A stretch of 64,000 nucleotides of DNA from Shewanella frigidimarina (GTDB lineage: Bacteria; Pseudomonadota; Gammaproteobacteria; Enterobacterales; Shewanellaceae), in contig NZ_RKKE01000002.1 of the NCBI RefSeq assembly GCF_003797125.1, forward strand, positions 285,661 to 349,660. Direction: 5' to 3'. A program made the translations under genes and the position numbers. The notes under the pieces were generated by a model. The model was not told where the DNA came from, ran no database searches, and saw only the letters and a list, made by a program, of their open reading frames with translations. Positions 36,582-44,198 of the stretch are shown piece after piece (the first letter of the stretch is position 1; each line of letters opens with the position of its first letter).

Positions 36582-37463
36582 ATGGATTTTTCAATAGCGA
36601 CAGAATTATATCCTGAAGATTACTGGTACCGTTCAGACGCTTACTTGAATATGGAACCCGAACTGGACCTTATTCAAGTGATTCAACAACTACATGGAAG
36701 TTTAGATCCTCGGACAGTTTTTGCCTGCTTCGGCAAAATCCTAGGACAACATTTGCCGATTAAAGGACTACAATTGAGCCTAGACAAACAAAAGTTTGTT
36801 TGGGGACGTCACTACGGTATTGAACTGCAACGTACTATTAACGATAACCAAGATACGTTTATCATAACCTATCAGTTGTCTGTACCACTTAGTTCGGCGC
36901 AAAAACACACTTTAGGGCAACTTGAAGGCATATTAATTCAACCGTTGAATAATGCGTTGAAGTATCAAAATATGTCTAATCAAGCCATGTTTGATGCACT
37001 AACCCAATTAGGTAATCGTTATTATTACCGCCAGGCAATCGACATCGCATTAGCGCGAGCTAATCGCCAACAAGGCCAAGTATCTTTGATTGTATTAGAT
37101 TTAGATAAATTTAAACAACTTAACGATGCGCATGGCCATAAAGTAGGTGATTATGTATTAGTGGGCTTTGCCGCGTTAATTAATGAAGCCATTCGTAATA
37201 CAGACCAAGCCTTTAGAATTGGCGGTGATGAGTTTGTGATCGTTACCCAAGGGGATGCCCAGGCCGCTGCAATAGTATGCCAACGTATCATTGATATGAT
37301 GCCAAAACATTCAGAGCTTACCGAATATAATATTCAGTGCAGTTTAGGCATTGCGGAGTCAAAACCGCAGCAACAAGCCGAAAATATATATGAGCGTGCC
37401 GATAAAGCCATGTATTCTGCGAAAGCAGCCGGACGCAACTGCTACCGAATTTGCGCTAATTAG
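36582..37463 (+). CDS. Diguanylate cyclase with orphan N-terminal domain
   Basis: The 293-residue protein has a soluble N-terminal domain of about 130 residues with no recognised family, and a C-terminal GGDEF domain. The active site is intact: GGDEF at residues 214-218, with the allosteric product-inhibition I-site RNTD (205-208) exactly five residues upstream. DALTQLGNRYYYR and VLDLDKFKQLNDAHGHKVGD are the expected substrate and metal-binding blocks. It should make cyclic di-GMP from two GTP and be feedback-inhibited. No membrane segment is present, so it is a cytoplasmic sensor. The ribosome-binding site is weak. Confidence 0.93.
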   Translation: MDFSIATELYPEDYWYRSDAYLNMEPELDLIQVIQQLHGSLDPRTVFACFGKILGQHLPIKGLQLSLDKQKFVWGRHYGIELQRTINDNQDTFIITYQLSVPLSSAQKHTLGQLEGILIQPLNNALKYQNMSNQAMFDALTQLGNRYYYRQAIDIALARANRQQGQVSLIVLDLDKFKQLNDAHGHKVGDYVLVGFAALINEAIRNTDQAFRIGGDEFVIVTQGDAQAAAIVCQRIIDMMPKHSELTEYNIQCSLGIAESKPQQQAENIYERADKAMYSAKAAGRNCYRICAN

Positions 37464-37500
37464 CACAATCTTATACTTATGTAGTAACAACTAATTAATA

Positions 37501-37527
37501 AAAAAAGACCTTAATAGGTCTTTTTTT
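37501..37527. terminator. Bidirectional terminator between convergent genes
   Basis: AAAAAAGACC and GGTCTTTTTTT flank a six-base loop, giving a symmetric A/T-flanked stem usable by the cyclase (+) and the RimK-like gene (-). Confidence 0.82.
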
Positions 37528-37550
37528 ATTGGTTGATTATTGCCTGGTAA

Positions 37551-39002
37551 TTACATGCCGCGAAGCTGAATACGCCTTAAAAATTCAGTCATTATGCGGT
37601 CATACACTAAATCACCTAAAAACAAGTCCTCTACTCCATGATCAATACTCGGATTGTCATTCACTTCAATCACATAAGCTTTACCGTCGATTTCTTTTAA
37701 GTCGACACCATACAAGCCTGCGCCAATTAAATTAGACGCTTTGACCGCTGCATCGACAATATTTTGTGGCACCATCTTCAAATCGATACAGTCAAAATCA
37801 CCACTGCTGACACGACCACTTTGATGATGTTGGTAAATCTGCCAATGACCGCGACTCATAAAGTAACGACAGGCATAAATAGGTTGGCGATTTAACACGC
37901 CGATACGCCAGTCATAATCGGTTGGCATAAACGCCTGCGCTAAAATTAATGCACTGTGCTCAAAGATTATCGCCGCTTGTTCAAGTAAGGTTTCACGGTC
38001 TTTCACTTTAACAACCCCGAGCGAAAATGCGCCGTCGGGTACTTTCAGTACAATTGGTAACCCTATGGTATCAATAACATTATCGGCCCAGTTTTTATCT
38101 GAGGCTTTAAAGATTAAACTTTTGGGTACGGGCACTTTATGTTTGTTTAATAGTTCGGTTAAAAACACCTTATTAGTACACTTCATAATGGATTCAGGAT
38201 CATCCATTACCACTAGCCCAAGTTGCTCAGCCGCTTTAGCAAACCGATAGGTAAAGTTGCTGATATTGGTGGTGGAGCGAATAAACAAACCATCAAACTC
38301 ACTCAACCGAGCCAGATCATGAGAACCAATTTGGACTAAATCCATGCCAATACGATTAGCCGATTTAGTAAATAACTTTAATGCGGCTTTATCTGATGGC
38401 GGCATTTTCTCATGCTCATCCACCAGCATGGCAATTTCGTAACGATAACGTTTCGACGGTTTCGGTAAACGCCATACTTTTTGTGAAAACACTTCAAGAT
38501 ACTTGGCAAATAAATCTTGTTCTGGCTCAGTTAAATCCTGAAACGCAGCCGGCTCAATAGTATTAACTTGCCATTTACCTGACATTTTTAACAAACTCAC
38601 CTGCAATACAGGCACAGTAAAACGTTCAAATATTTTACGTGCAAGCTTGTCTAGCGACGGATTATCACAATAGCCAAAATACAGCTTCATGCTGATTTCA
38701 TTCACCGACTCTGGCAGCTTATCTAGGCCTGATTGCGGTAAACTAAAAAAACGATCTTGAGATAAATCATTAATGGTCATTACCCGGGGGATCACGCGAT
38801 GCCCGCGAGCTTCCGCCATTAACGAGCAGTAATAACCTGTGCTTAAATAATCATAACTGCGACACAAGTTAATCACTTGCATGGCGCTTTGATCTGCAAA
38901 TGCGCCCATTTCTAAATAATCATGAACCGTGACCATATGGTCACTGGGCAAATAGGGACGCCAATCATTAACATCGTCGGTGACAATTAAAAAATGAGCC
39001 AT
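37551..39002 (-). CDS. RimK-family ATP-grasp ligase with RimK-associated N-terminal domain
   Basis: The 483-residue protein has an N-terminal half of the RimK-like associated (RLAN) type and a C-terminal ATP-grasp module. The module shows MKCTNKVFLTELLNKHKVPVPKS, LPIVLKVPDGAFSLGVVKVK (nucleotide-binding lysine region) and YVIEVNDNPSIDHGVEDLF (metal-binding Glu/Asn). Relatives of RimK add glutamate or other amino acids to peptides or proteins. It is divergent, 75 bases apart, from a GNAT/C39-peptidase fusion gene, a pairing seen in other marine gammaproteobacteria and linked by Aravind and co-workers to peptide-modification systems. It is distinct from canonical RimK, which lacks the large N-terminal domain. 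The substrate is unknown. Confidence 0.88.
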   Translation of the reverse strand: MAHFLIVTDDVNDWRPYLPSDHMVTVHDYLEMGAFADQSAMQVINLCRSYDYLSTGYYCSLMAEARGHRVIPRVMTINDLSQDRFFSLPQSGLDKLPESVNEISMKLYFGYCDNPSLDKLARKIFERFTVPVLQVSLLKMSGKWQVNTIEPAAFQDLTEPEQDLFAKYLEVFSQKVWRLPKPSKRYRYEIAMLVDEHEKMPPSDKAALKLFTKSANRIGMDLVQIGSHDLARLSEFDGLFIRSTTNISNFTYRFAKAAEQLGLVVMDDPESIMKCTNKVFLTELLNKHKVPVPKSLIFKASDKNWADNVIDTIGLPIVLKVPDGAFSLGVVKVKDRETLLEQAAIIFEHSALILAQAFMPTDYDWRIGVLNRQPIYACRYFMSRGHWQIYQHHQSGRVSSGDFDCIDLKMVPQNIVDAAVKASNLIGAGLYGVDLKEIDGKAYVIEVNDNPSIDHGVEDLFLGDLVYDRIMTEFLRRIQLRGM

Positions 39003-39077
39003 AAATATCTGTTGCCTCTTGTGCGGTTTAGCGCGTAAATTAAGCCACTATCATGTTTTGCCAACTCGAGCCGACTC

Positions 39078-40169
39078 ATGCTTATTCGTCAAGCAACCCC
39101 CAGCGATTTACCGCAACTAAACCACATCGAAAACAATGCATTTAGTGGCGATAAAATCAGTTCTCGGCAGATGAAACGCTTTATCAATTCACCTCTGGAC
39201 AGCTTATTAGTGGCCGAAATAGACGGCACACTTGCAGGCTATGCTCTGGTGCTGTTTCATCGTGGTACTCGGCTAGCCAGGCTGTACTCTATTGCCGTTG
39301 CAAGCGAATTTAGAGGTCGCAACATTGCCTTCGAACTGGTCACACAATGTGAGCACACGGTGGTCGAGCGTGGTTTCATTACATTACGCCTAGAAGTACG
39401 AAACGACAATATCGCCGCCAAAAATCTTTATTTAAAAATGGGTTATAAAGTCCTAAAGACCTTAGTGCATTATTATGACGATTTGGCCGATGGCGTGCGC
39501 ATGCACAAACGCTTAGACCCACCAGGGCCAAGCAAAGTCATCAAGATGCCTTTGTATGTACAAACCACCCCATTTACCTGTGGCGCGGCCTGCTTAATGA
39601 TGGCCATGAGTGCGGTAAAGCCGCAATATAATCCAAATCGAGTTGATGAGCTGAGCATTTGGCGCGAAGCCACCACTATTTTTATGACCAGCGGCCACGG
39701 CGGTTGCAGTGTTCATGGCTTAGCCTTAGCAGCGATTAAGCGTGGCTTACAAATTGAAATGTACAGCCAATCAACCTCGGTTCCTTTTATAGATAGCGTT
39801 CGTGACAGCAATAAAAAAGCCGTCATTACGATTGTGCATGACGATTTTTGCCAACAGCTGATTTCGCAAGGTATTGAGATACACAACGCGGCACCTACAC
39901 TGGTTCAAATTAAACATTGGATTGACAGCGGTTATGCCGTTTTGCTGATGATAAGTACTTATCGCTTTAATGGCGAGAAAGGCCCACATTGGGTGGTGTT
40001 GAGCGGTTACAACGAGCAGTTTATGTTTATTCACGACCCATTTGTTGAAGCGCAAAAAGATGCGATTAATGCGGCGTATGTACCTATTAGTCAGTCTGAA
40101 CTGGCGCAGGTGATGCAATATGGGAAGCAAAAACAGGTGTCTTGTTTAGTGGTGAAGTCTTTATCATAA
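39078..40169 (+). CDS. Fusion of GNAT acetyltransferase and C39-like peptidase
   Basis: The 363-residue protein is a two-domain fusion. Residues 1-145 form a GNAT N-acetyltransferase (SIAVASEFRGRNIAFELV acetyl-CoA motif; RNDNIAAKNLYLKMGY). Residues 155-363 form a papain-fold peptidase of the C39-like group, with candidate catalytic C168 in PFTCGAACL, H304 in GPHWVVLSGY and D320 in IHDPF. Neither a signal peptide nor a membrane helix is present, so both activities are cytoplasmic. With the divergent RimK-like ligase it could process and acylate a peptide or protein, but no precursor peptide gene is visible nearby. The start ATG is the first in frame; the ribosome-binding site is weak. Confidence 0.9.
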   Translation: MLIRQATPSDLPQLNHIENNAFSGDKISSRQMKRFINSPLDSLLVAEIDGTLAGYALVLFHRGTRLARLYSIAVASEFRGRNIAFELVTQCEHTVVERGFITLRLEVRNDNIAAKNLYLKMGYKVLKTLVHYYDDLADGVRMHKRLDPPGPSKVIKMPLYVQTTPFTCGAACLMMAMSAVKPQYNPNRVDELSIWREATTIFMTSGHGGCSVHGLALAAIKRGLQIEMYSQSTSVPFIDSVRDSNKKAVITIVHDDFCQQLISQGIEIHNAAPTLVQIKHWIDSGYAVLLMISTYRFNGEKGPHWVVLSGYNEQFMFIHDPFVEAQKDAINAAYVPISQSELAQVMQYGKQKQVSCLVVKSLS

Positions 40170-40181
40170 CGATGATTTTTT

Positions 40182-40511
40182 TATGGCCTGCAGCCACAAC
40201 TGACTTTTTCAAACTTCGTTTGAATTGAGATCGCAAGGTTCCACCCTGCACGGGCCAAAAGGGGATCAACAGCAATCCCCTCTTGGATCACCCCTGCCGT
40301 TCCGGCAACATTTTCGCTTTTTAACCAAACAACAGCAGCGAAAAAATTGCGACGGAAATTGATCTAGCTTTTAACTTCGTTTGCAGCCTGCTTCGGCCTT
40401 ATTTGAAAATGCTAACGCTTCCGATGGTACATCCTGTACCGCGAAAGCTAAGCTCACATCCATGTGAGCTTCACGCTATTTTCTTCAACGGCCTCAAGTT
40501 CAGAGTTGAAT
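40182..40511 (-). repeat. Structured repeat copy A (inverted relative to B and C)
   Basis: This ~330-base element runs on the minus strand and shares long stretches with copies B and C. Its stems (coordinates on +) are: P1 CGCTATTTTC 40474-40483 with GAAAATGC 40405-40412; P2 a perfect 10-bp hairpin 40450-40459/40462-40471; P3 GGTAC/GTACC 40426-40440; P4 TTTTCGCT 40311-40318 with AGCGAAAA 40337-40344; P5 CCAAAAGGGGAT 40255-40266 with ATCCCCTCTTGG 40275-40286. The stems recur in the other copies with compensating changes. It begins right after the GNAT/C39 gene. Confidence 0.8.
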
Positions 40512-40532
40512 TTAACTATTTGAAAGCTGAGA

Positions 40533-40562
40533 CTAACTCGTTTTTGGACATTTCCGAGTTAG
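40533..40562. repeat. Small hairpin between repeat A and the gene cassette
   Basis: CTAACTCG (40533-40540) and CGAGTTAG (40555-40562) form a perfect 8-bp stem with a 14-base loop. Its role is unknown; it is too short to be a normal attC site. Confidence 0.45.
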
Positions 40563-40603
40563 ACCATTAATTCTAATTCGTGAGTTTCAGGTTAAATTTC
40601 TAT

Positions 40604-40679
40604 GGGTAACGCCGCCAATAGCGGCCGAGCGTAGCGAGGTCCAGCCCCGAAGGGGCGATGCTGCTTGGCCTTGTTAAAT
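40604..40679 (-). other. attC-like recombination site of an integron gene cassette
   Basis: Read on the minus strand it starts nine bases after the DMP19 gene stop with ATTTAAC (R'', consensus RYYYAAC; 40679-40673). It then has AAGGCCAAGC (L''), a folded centre with the CCCCTTCGGGG hairpin, TATTGGCGGC (L'), and ends at GTTACCC (R', partial match to GTTRRRY; G at 40610). GGCCAA and TTGGCG are nearly complementary with an unpaired base, as in attC sites. R'' is exactly complementary to GTTAAAT at the other end of the cassette (41108-41102), as expected for the circular cassette's own site. Confidence 0.75.
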
Positions 40680-41107
40680 ATTGTTGGCTAAAAATTAGAT
40701 TGAACATACTTAAACAGCAATTCTTGAATGTTATCTGGGTACTCTGTGAACTCATAATCTAGCTTATTTAAGTACTCTTCATGTTTTTCGGAAATGCTTT
40801 CTAATGCCTCTACTCTCTCATCTCGGTCTTTTGGTGGTCCACTCTCGCCAAATAGATCCAGTGCTTTCTGGGCGATGCTCGCCATTTTATGTGCACCAAT
40901 GGAGACGAGGGCTTTTGCAGCATAAAAAGCGATATCACCAGCTGTGTTATAGAACAGTTGATCGAAACCGCCGTTATTCACCTCTGCTTCCACAGACCAT
41001 ATTGTTGCCAATACGCGCTCAGGCTCACGAATACCATCGAATCCTTTTGATTCAAGTTCGGTCAGTGACTTTTCAAATGCTTGCTCGATATTCATGATGA
41101 CATTTAA
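40610..41107 (-). mobile_element. Complete single integron-type gene cassette (498 bp)
   Basis: Bounded by the recombination points G|TT at 41108/41107 and 40610/40609 on the minus strand, this segment holds one promoterless gene (start 12 bases from the left boundary) followed at once by an attC-like site: the standard cassette plan. No attI, integrase or second attC is seen within the window, so it seems to have been inserted at a secondary genomic G-TT site rather than in an integron array. Flanks after precise removal would read AAGCTG|TTACCC. Confidence 0.72.
40688..41095 (-). CDS. DMP19/DUF4375-family protein carried by a gene cassette
   Basis: The 135-residue soluble acidic protein has the DMP19 (DUF4375) core WSVEAEVNNGGFDQLFYNTAGDIAF and YAAKALVSIGA. 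The family includes small proteins of unclear role, some acting as DNA mimics or found next to toxins. The first ATG in frame (41125) lies outside the cassette boundary; the start is therefore placed at ATG 41095 (MNIEQAFEKS), 12 bases inside the cassette. There is no strong ribosome-binding site. The stop is nine bases from the attC site. The gene differs from its neighbours in being part of a mobile cassette. Function unknown; immunity or antitoxin activity is a possibility only. Confidence 0.82.
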   Translation of the reverse strand: MNIEQAFEKSLTELESKGFDGIREPERVLATIWSVEAEVNNGGFDQLFYNTAGDIAFYAAKALVSIGAHKMASIAQKALDLFGESGPPKDRDERVEALESISEKHEEYLNKLDYEFTEYPDNIQELLFKYVQSNF

Positions 41108-41108
41108 C
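41102..41108 (-). other. Cassette left boundary core site GTTAAAT
   Basis: GTTAAAT on the minus strand matches the GTTRRRY integrase core and is the exact complement of the R'' box at the far end of the cassette. The upstream flank (AAGCTG) shows no attC or attI structure, which points to a secondary insertion site. Confidence 0.65.
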
Positions 41109-41380
41109 AGCTTATTGAAGGGCAAAAAAAATTAAAGTTGCCCTTTTAAGTTATTGATTAATATCATCCTACATTTACTATCTTCTTGATGTAAAGCAGT
41201 TTTATTTAACTCCACTGACAAATAAAAGCGAGGATGCGCGTTAAAAGTGGACTCAATATTCAGCAGGAAATAAAAACACATTTATTTCAATGCATTACAA
41301 AATAAACAAATTATTTATCGTACTACTTTAGTTTACTTATTAGCCGATTTAACTTAAAAAAACACTAAAAACCATTACAA

Positions 41381-41396
41381 CTGTTTTTGTATACAG
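41381..41396. promoter_or_regulatory. LexA (SOS) box
   Basis: CTGTTTTTGTATACAG fits the CTGT-N8-ACAG gammaproteobacterial LexA consensus with the preferred flanking TA on the right side. It lies 26 bases before an ORF with a good ribosome-binding site, overlapping a possible -10 box TATACA. Confidence 0.7.
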
Positions 41397-41421
41397 TACA
41401 CACAACATAAAGGTGGGAAAT

Positions 41422-41535
41422 ATGGCTTACACAGGATACTTATTCGATATTTATAAGCCAGATACTGATGAAGTGTTAAACAGTACGATCCCCATCGAAA
41501 ATTATGCACTTTTTAGCATTTTTCGTCTGGGATGA
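41422..41535 (+). pseudogene. N-terminal remnant of an SOS-controlled gene, cut by repeat B
   Basis: A well-placed AGGTGGG ribosome-binding sequence and a LexA box precede an ORF of only 37 codons beginning MAYTGYLFDIYKPDTDEVL. The last few codons (from about 41525) already belong to repeat copy B, where a stop codon appears. The protein start does not match a family I recognise. The picture is a real, DNA-damage-inducible gene whose 3' part was replaced by the repeat; no remnant of the rest was found downstream. It could alternatively be a genuine short peptide, since the promoter and ribosome-binding site are intact. Confidence 0.6.
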
Positions 41536-41915
41536 TGTGGCCACAGGTTCATATTTGAAACAAACTTTGGGGCGAAAATGAGTTAAATTCTTTACTTTCA
41601 AAGGGTGTGATTCAACTCTGGACTTGAGCACGTTGAAGACTCTTTATAAAAGAATACGTGAGCTGGCCATGGATGGTGAGCTTAACTTTCGCGGTACAGA
41701 ATGTACCATCGGAAACGTTAGCATTTTCATTCTTTACTATAAAGAGTTGGCCGAAGCAGGCTGCAAATGAAGCTAAAAGTTGGATCAATCCCCATGGCGA
41801 CCTTTTCGCCGCTGTTGTTTTGTAAATAGCGAAAATGTTGCGGGGCGGCTGGGCTAATTCTTATAAAGAGTAAAGAGGGAATAGCCGTTGATTTCCTTTT
41901 GGTCTGGTGTGGCCG
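41525..41915 (+). repeat. Structured repeat copy B
   Basis: This ~390-base element is in direct orientation to copy C. In place of the short P1 stem of copies A and C (GAAAAT/ATTTTC) it has a longer, different one: ACTCTTTATAAAAGAAT (41639-41655) complementary to ATTCTTTACTATAAAGAGT (41729-41747) with a two-base bulge. P3 is GGTAC/GTACC (41693-41707) with loop AGAAT, and P5 is AAGAGGGAA (41873-41881) with TTTCCTTTT (41892-41900). It cuts into the ORF starting at 41422. Confidence 0.8.
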
Positions 41916-42365
41916 CAGGCCATAGCCTAAACAAGCTTTGGGGCATAAATGATTTGCATACCTTGCTTGCAATTGGTCTGATTCAACTCTGAACTTGAGG
42001 ACGTTGAAGAAAATAGCGTGAGCCTGACAGGACGTCAGGCTAGCTTTCGCGGTACAGGATGTACCATCGGAAGCGTTAGCATTTTCGAATAAGTCCGAGG
42101 CCGATTCCAAATAAAGCCCAAAGCTGGATCAATCCCCATGGCGACCTTTTCGCTGTTTGAAAATGTTGCGGGGCGGCTGGGAGTTCCAAGAGGGAACAGC
42201 CGTTGGTTTCCTCTTGGTCTGGTGTGGGTGAAGCGCCACGACGTTGGTGGCCGCAGGCCATATGTATCAGCCCATGTAGGGTGGAACCTTGCGATCTTAC
42301 TTCAAACGAAGTTTGGAAAGTCTGGTGTGGGTGAAGCGCCACGACGTTAGTGGCCGTAGGCCATA
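41916..42365 (+). repeat. Structured repeat copy C
   Basis: Stems: P0 TTCAAC 41982-41987 / GTTGAA 42003-42008; P1 GAAAAT 42009-42014 / ATTTTC 42081-42086; P2 AGCCTGAC 42021-42028 / GTCAGGCT 42034-42041 (loop AGGAC); P3 GGTAC 42051-42055 / GTACC 42061-42065 (loop AGGAT); P4 TTTTC 42147-42151 / GAAAA 42159-42163; P5 CCAAGAGGGAA 42186-42196 / TTTCCTCTTGG 42207-42217. A further ~45-base segment with a GCGCCACGACGTT core is present twice (from 42217 and from 42320), flanking a segment shared with copy A. Confidence 0.8.
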
Positions 42366-42371
42366 TCTAAT

Positions 42372-42396
42372 AAAAAAGGAGGCTTTCGCCTCCTCT
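42372..42396 (-). terminator. Terminator of the M28 peptidase gene
   Basis: On the minus strand GGAGGC-GAAA-GCCTCC is followed by T6, 20-odd bases after the peptidase stop codon. Confidence 0.85.
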
Positions 42397-42416
42397 CTTT
42401 ATCCAACTAGCTAACA

Positions 42417-44006
42417 CTACTTACCGTCTTGTGCTCTGCGCTTTTTAAAGTCTGAATCTTCTATCCATTTTGGCCAGTCGTTGTTGTTGGCTAGCTTTTC
42501 AATGATGTCGCTGATTAAAGCTAGATCTTGCTCTACCCCGCCTAAATTCCAGCTGGCATCGTAATCGTCTGCGCCTTGATGGTACTTATGGGCAATGTAG
42601 TCTGGATCAGTGTCGCCTAAGCTCATGAACATTAACCCGGGGACGCCTTGTTGGGCTAAGGCAAAGTGGTCTGAACGGAACATTAAACCATTTTGTGGAC
42701 GGGGATCAGCCTTTACTGTACGGCCTTGTGCTTTGGCGGCATCGTCTAAATAGGTTTCAAGTTTTGATACGCCTTGGCCATAACGCAGGATGTAATTAAC
42801 ACCTTTGCCTATATTCATGCCATCTATATTTAAAAACGATACCAGTTGTTTAGTCGGTACCGGAGGATTGGCAGCAAAGTATTGCGCGCCAATAAGGCCG
42901 GTTTCTTCGGCGGTAAATGCAGTAAACAGAATAGAGCGTTTAGGTGCTTTGTTTTGCTCTTTAAAATGACGAGCAAGTTGTAACACACCTGCCACGCCAG
43001 AGGCATTGTCGACAGCGCCGTTTAAAATTACTGTTTTACCGTCTTGCACGGTTTTACCTAAATGATCCCAATGGGCATGCATGACCAACCATTCGTCGGC
43101 TTGGCTGGTACCTGGTATCAGCCCTGCTACGTTATAGGATGTGGCTAATTCAATGGTATTTTTTACTGCTAAATTGGCTTTGAGTTTAAGTGGTATAGAC
43201 TTAAAACCCGCTTTTGCTGCGGTGAGTTTGACTTTATCAAAGTCTAAGCCTGCTGCTTGAAACACTTTTTGCGCGGTTTGGTGTTGGATCCAACCCATGA
43301 CGCCAATGTGTGATTGATTATTTTGATCATCAACTAAGGTGTATTTAGTATTAGTGTTGCTGTTTTCAACGACGTTCCAACCGTAGGCTGCGGGTGCGGT
43401 TTCATGGACAATAAACACCGCTTTGGCGCCCTGCCTTGCTGCTTCTTCATACTTATAAGTCCAACGGCCATAATAGGTCATGGCATTGCCTTTAAAGATG
43501 GCAGGATCTTGAGTCGCAAAGCCTGGGTCATTGACCAGCATAATCACGGTTTTGCCTTTAACGTCAATGTTGGCGTAATCATTCCATTGATATTCCGGCG
43601 CATTAATACCATAGCCAACAAACACTACATCGCTGTTATCTACACTCACTTGAGGCTGAACTTGTTCAGTACGTGCGGTGAAGTCAGTGCCGTTGTTAAA
43701 CACTAAATCGCCCATACTCAGCTGCATTGTTTGATCAGCAGTAATTTTAGCCATTGGCACAGCTTGACGATAACGGTCACCAAAACCTGGAGCTAGTCCC
43801 ATTGCTTTGTAGGCGTTTTCTAAATACTCAACCGTCAGTTTTTCACCATGAGATAACGGCCCACGGCCTTCAAATTCATCACTTGCTAAGGTTTGCACAT
43901 CTTGACGATAGGTTTTTTGATCAAATTGAAATGGGGTAGCGTTTACGCTTGGCAGAAGCAACACACCAAACACAGCTAATAAACGAAAGGTATTCACAGA
44001 CAACAT
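42417..44006 (-). CDS. Secreted M28-family zinc aminopeptidase with PA domain
   Basis: The protein of about 529 residues has a signal peptide (LLAVFGVLLLPSVNA), an N-terminal segment, a protease-associated (PA) insert, and an M28 catalytic domain with the dinuclear zinc ligands in MHAHWDHLG (His, Asp), VDNASGVAGVL (bridging Asp) and FTAEETGLIGA (general-base Glu/Glu ligand). FLNIDGMN and YHQGADDY follow (Asp and His ligands). Such enzymes cleave N-terminal residues from peptides in the periplasm or medium. The start is uncertain: ATG at 44006 directly follows AGAGG, while a GTG nine bases later (43997) has better spacing. An open N-terminal extension to 44090 looks non-coding. Confidence 0.9.
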   Translation of the reverse strand: MLSVNTFRLLAVFGVLLLPSVNATPFQFDQKTYRQDVQTLASDEFEGRGPLSHGEKLTVEYLENAYKAMGLAPGFGDRYRQAVPMAKITADQTMQLSMGDLVFNNGTDFTARTEQVQPQVSVDNSDVVFVGYGINAPEYQWNDYANIDVKGKTVIMLVNDPGFATQDPAIFKGNAMTYYGRWTYKYEEAARQGAKAVFIVHETAPAAYGWNVVENSNTNTKYTLVDDQNNQSHIGVMGWIQHQTAQKVFQAAGLDFDKVKLTAAKAGFKSIPLKLKANLAVKNTIELATSYNVAGLIPGTSQADEWLVMHAHWDHLGKTVQDGKTVILNGAVDNASGVAGVLQLARHFKEQNKAPKRSILFTAFTAEETGLIGAQYFAANPPVPTKQLVSFLNIDGMNIGKGVNYILRYGQGVSKLETYLDDAAKAQGRTVKADPRPQNGLMFRSDHFALAQQGVPGLMFMSLGDTDPDYIAHKYHQGADDYDASWNLGGVEQDLALISDIIEKLANNNDWPKWIEDSDFKKRRAQDGK

Positions 44007-44198
44007 CCTCTGTTGAGTATTAAGAAAATTTATTGTAACAGATGCTAGGGACGAGAGCGGACTTCGTCCTGCTAGAACGCTTCGCGGCAATAAAGGCCGA
44101 ATTCAATAATATAGTCTGAAGCCATCAGCAGTACTACCGCTTTTATCGCATCTAGTCGCGAAGCGGCCTAGCACCTAGCGATTTATCCGTTGTTATCA

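Noticed and set aside
40533..40562. Second attC site beside the cassette
   Set aside because: The 8-bp stem with GTCTAAC-like end is only about 34 bases long and has no L box pattern; a true attC is about 57 bases or more.
40804..41097. + strand ORF opposite the DMP19 gene
   Set aside because: Shadow of the cassette gene; no ribosome-binding site and no family resemblance.
41727..42342. Open frames inside repeat copies B and C on both strands (e.g. 41727-42110 minus, 42076-42342 minus, 42138-42350 plus)
   Set aside because: They follow the repeat units, lack ribosome-binding sites, overlap each other on both strands, and the copies change by compensating stem substitutions and insertions rather than by codon-preserving ones.
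44007..44090. N-terminal extension of the M28 peptidase
   Set aside because: The extra 28 codons precede a normal signal peptide and have no ribosome-binding site; they overlap a palindromic intergenic stretch.
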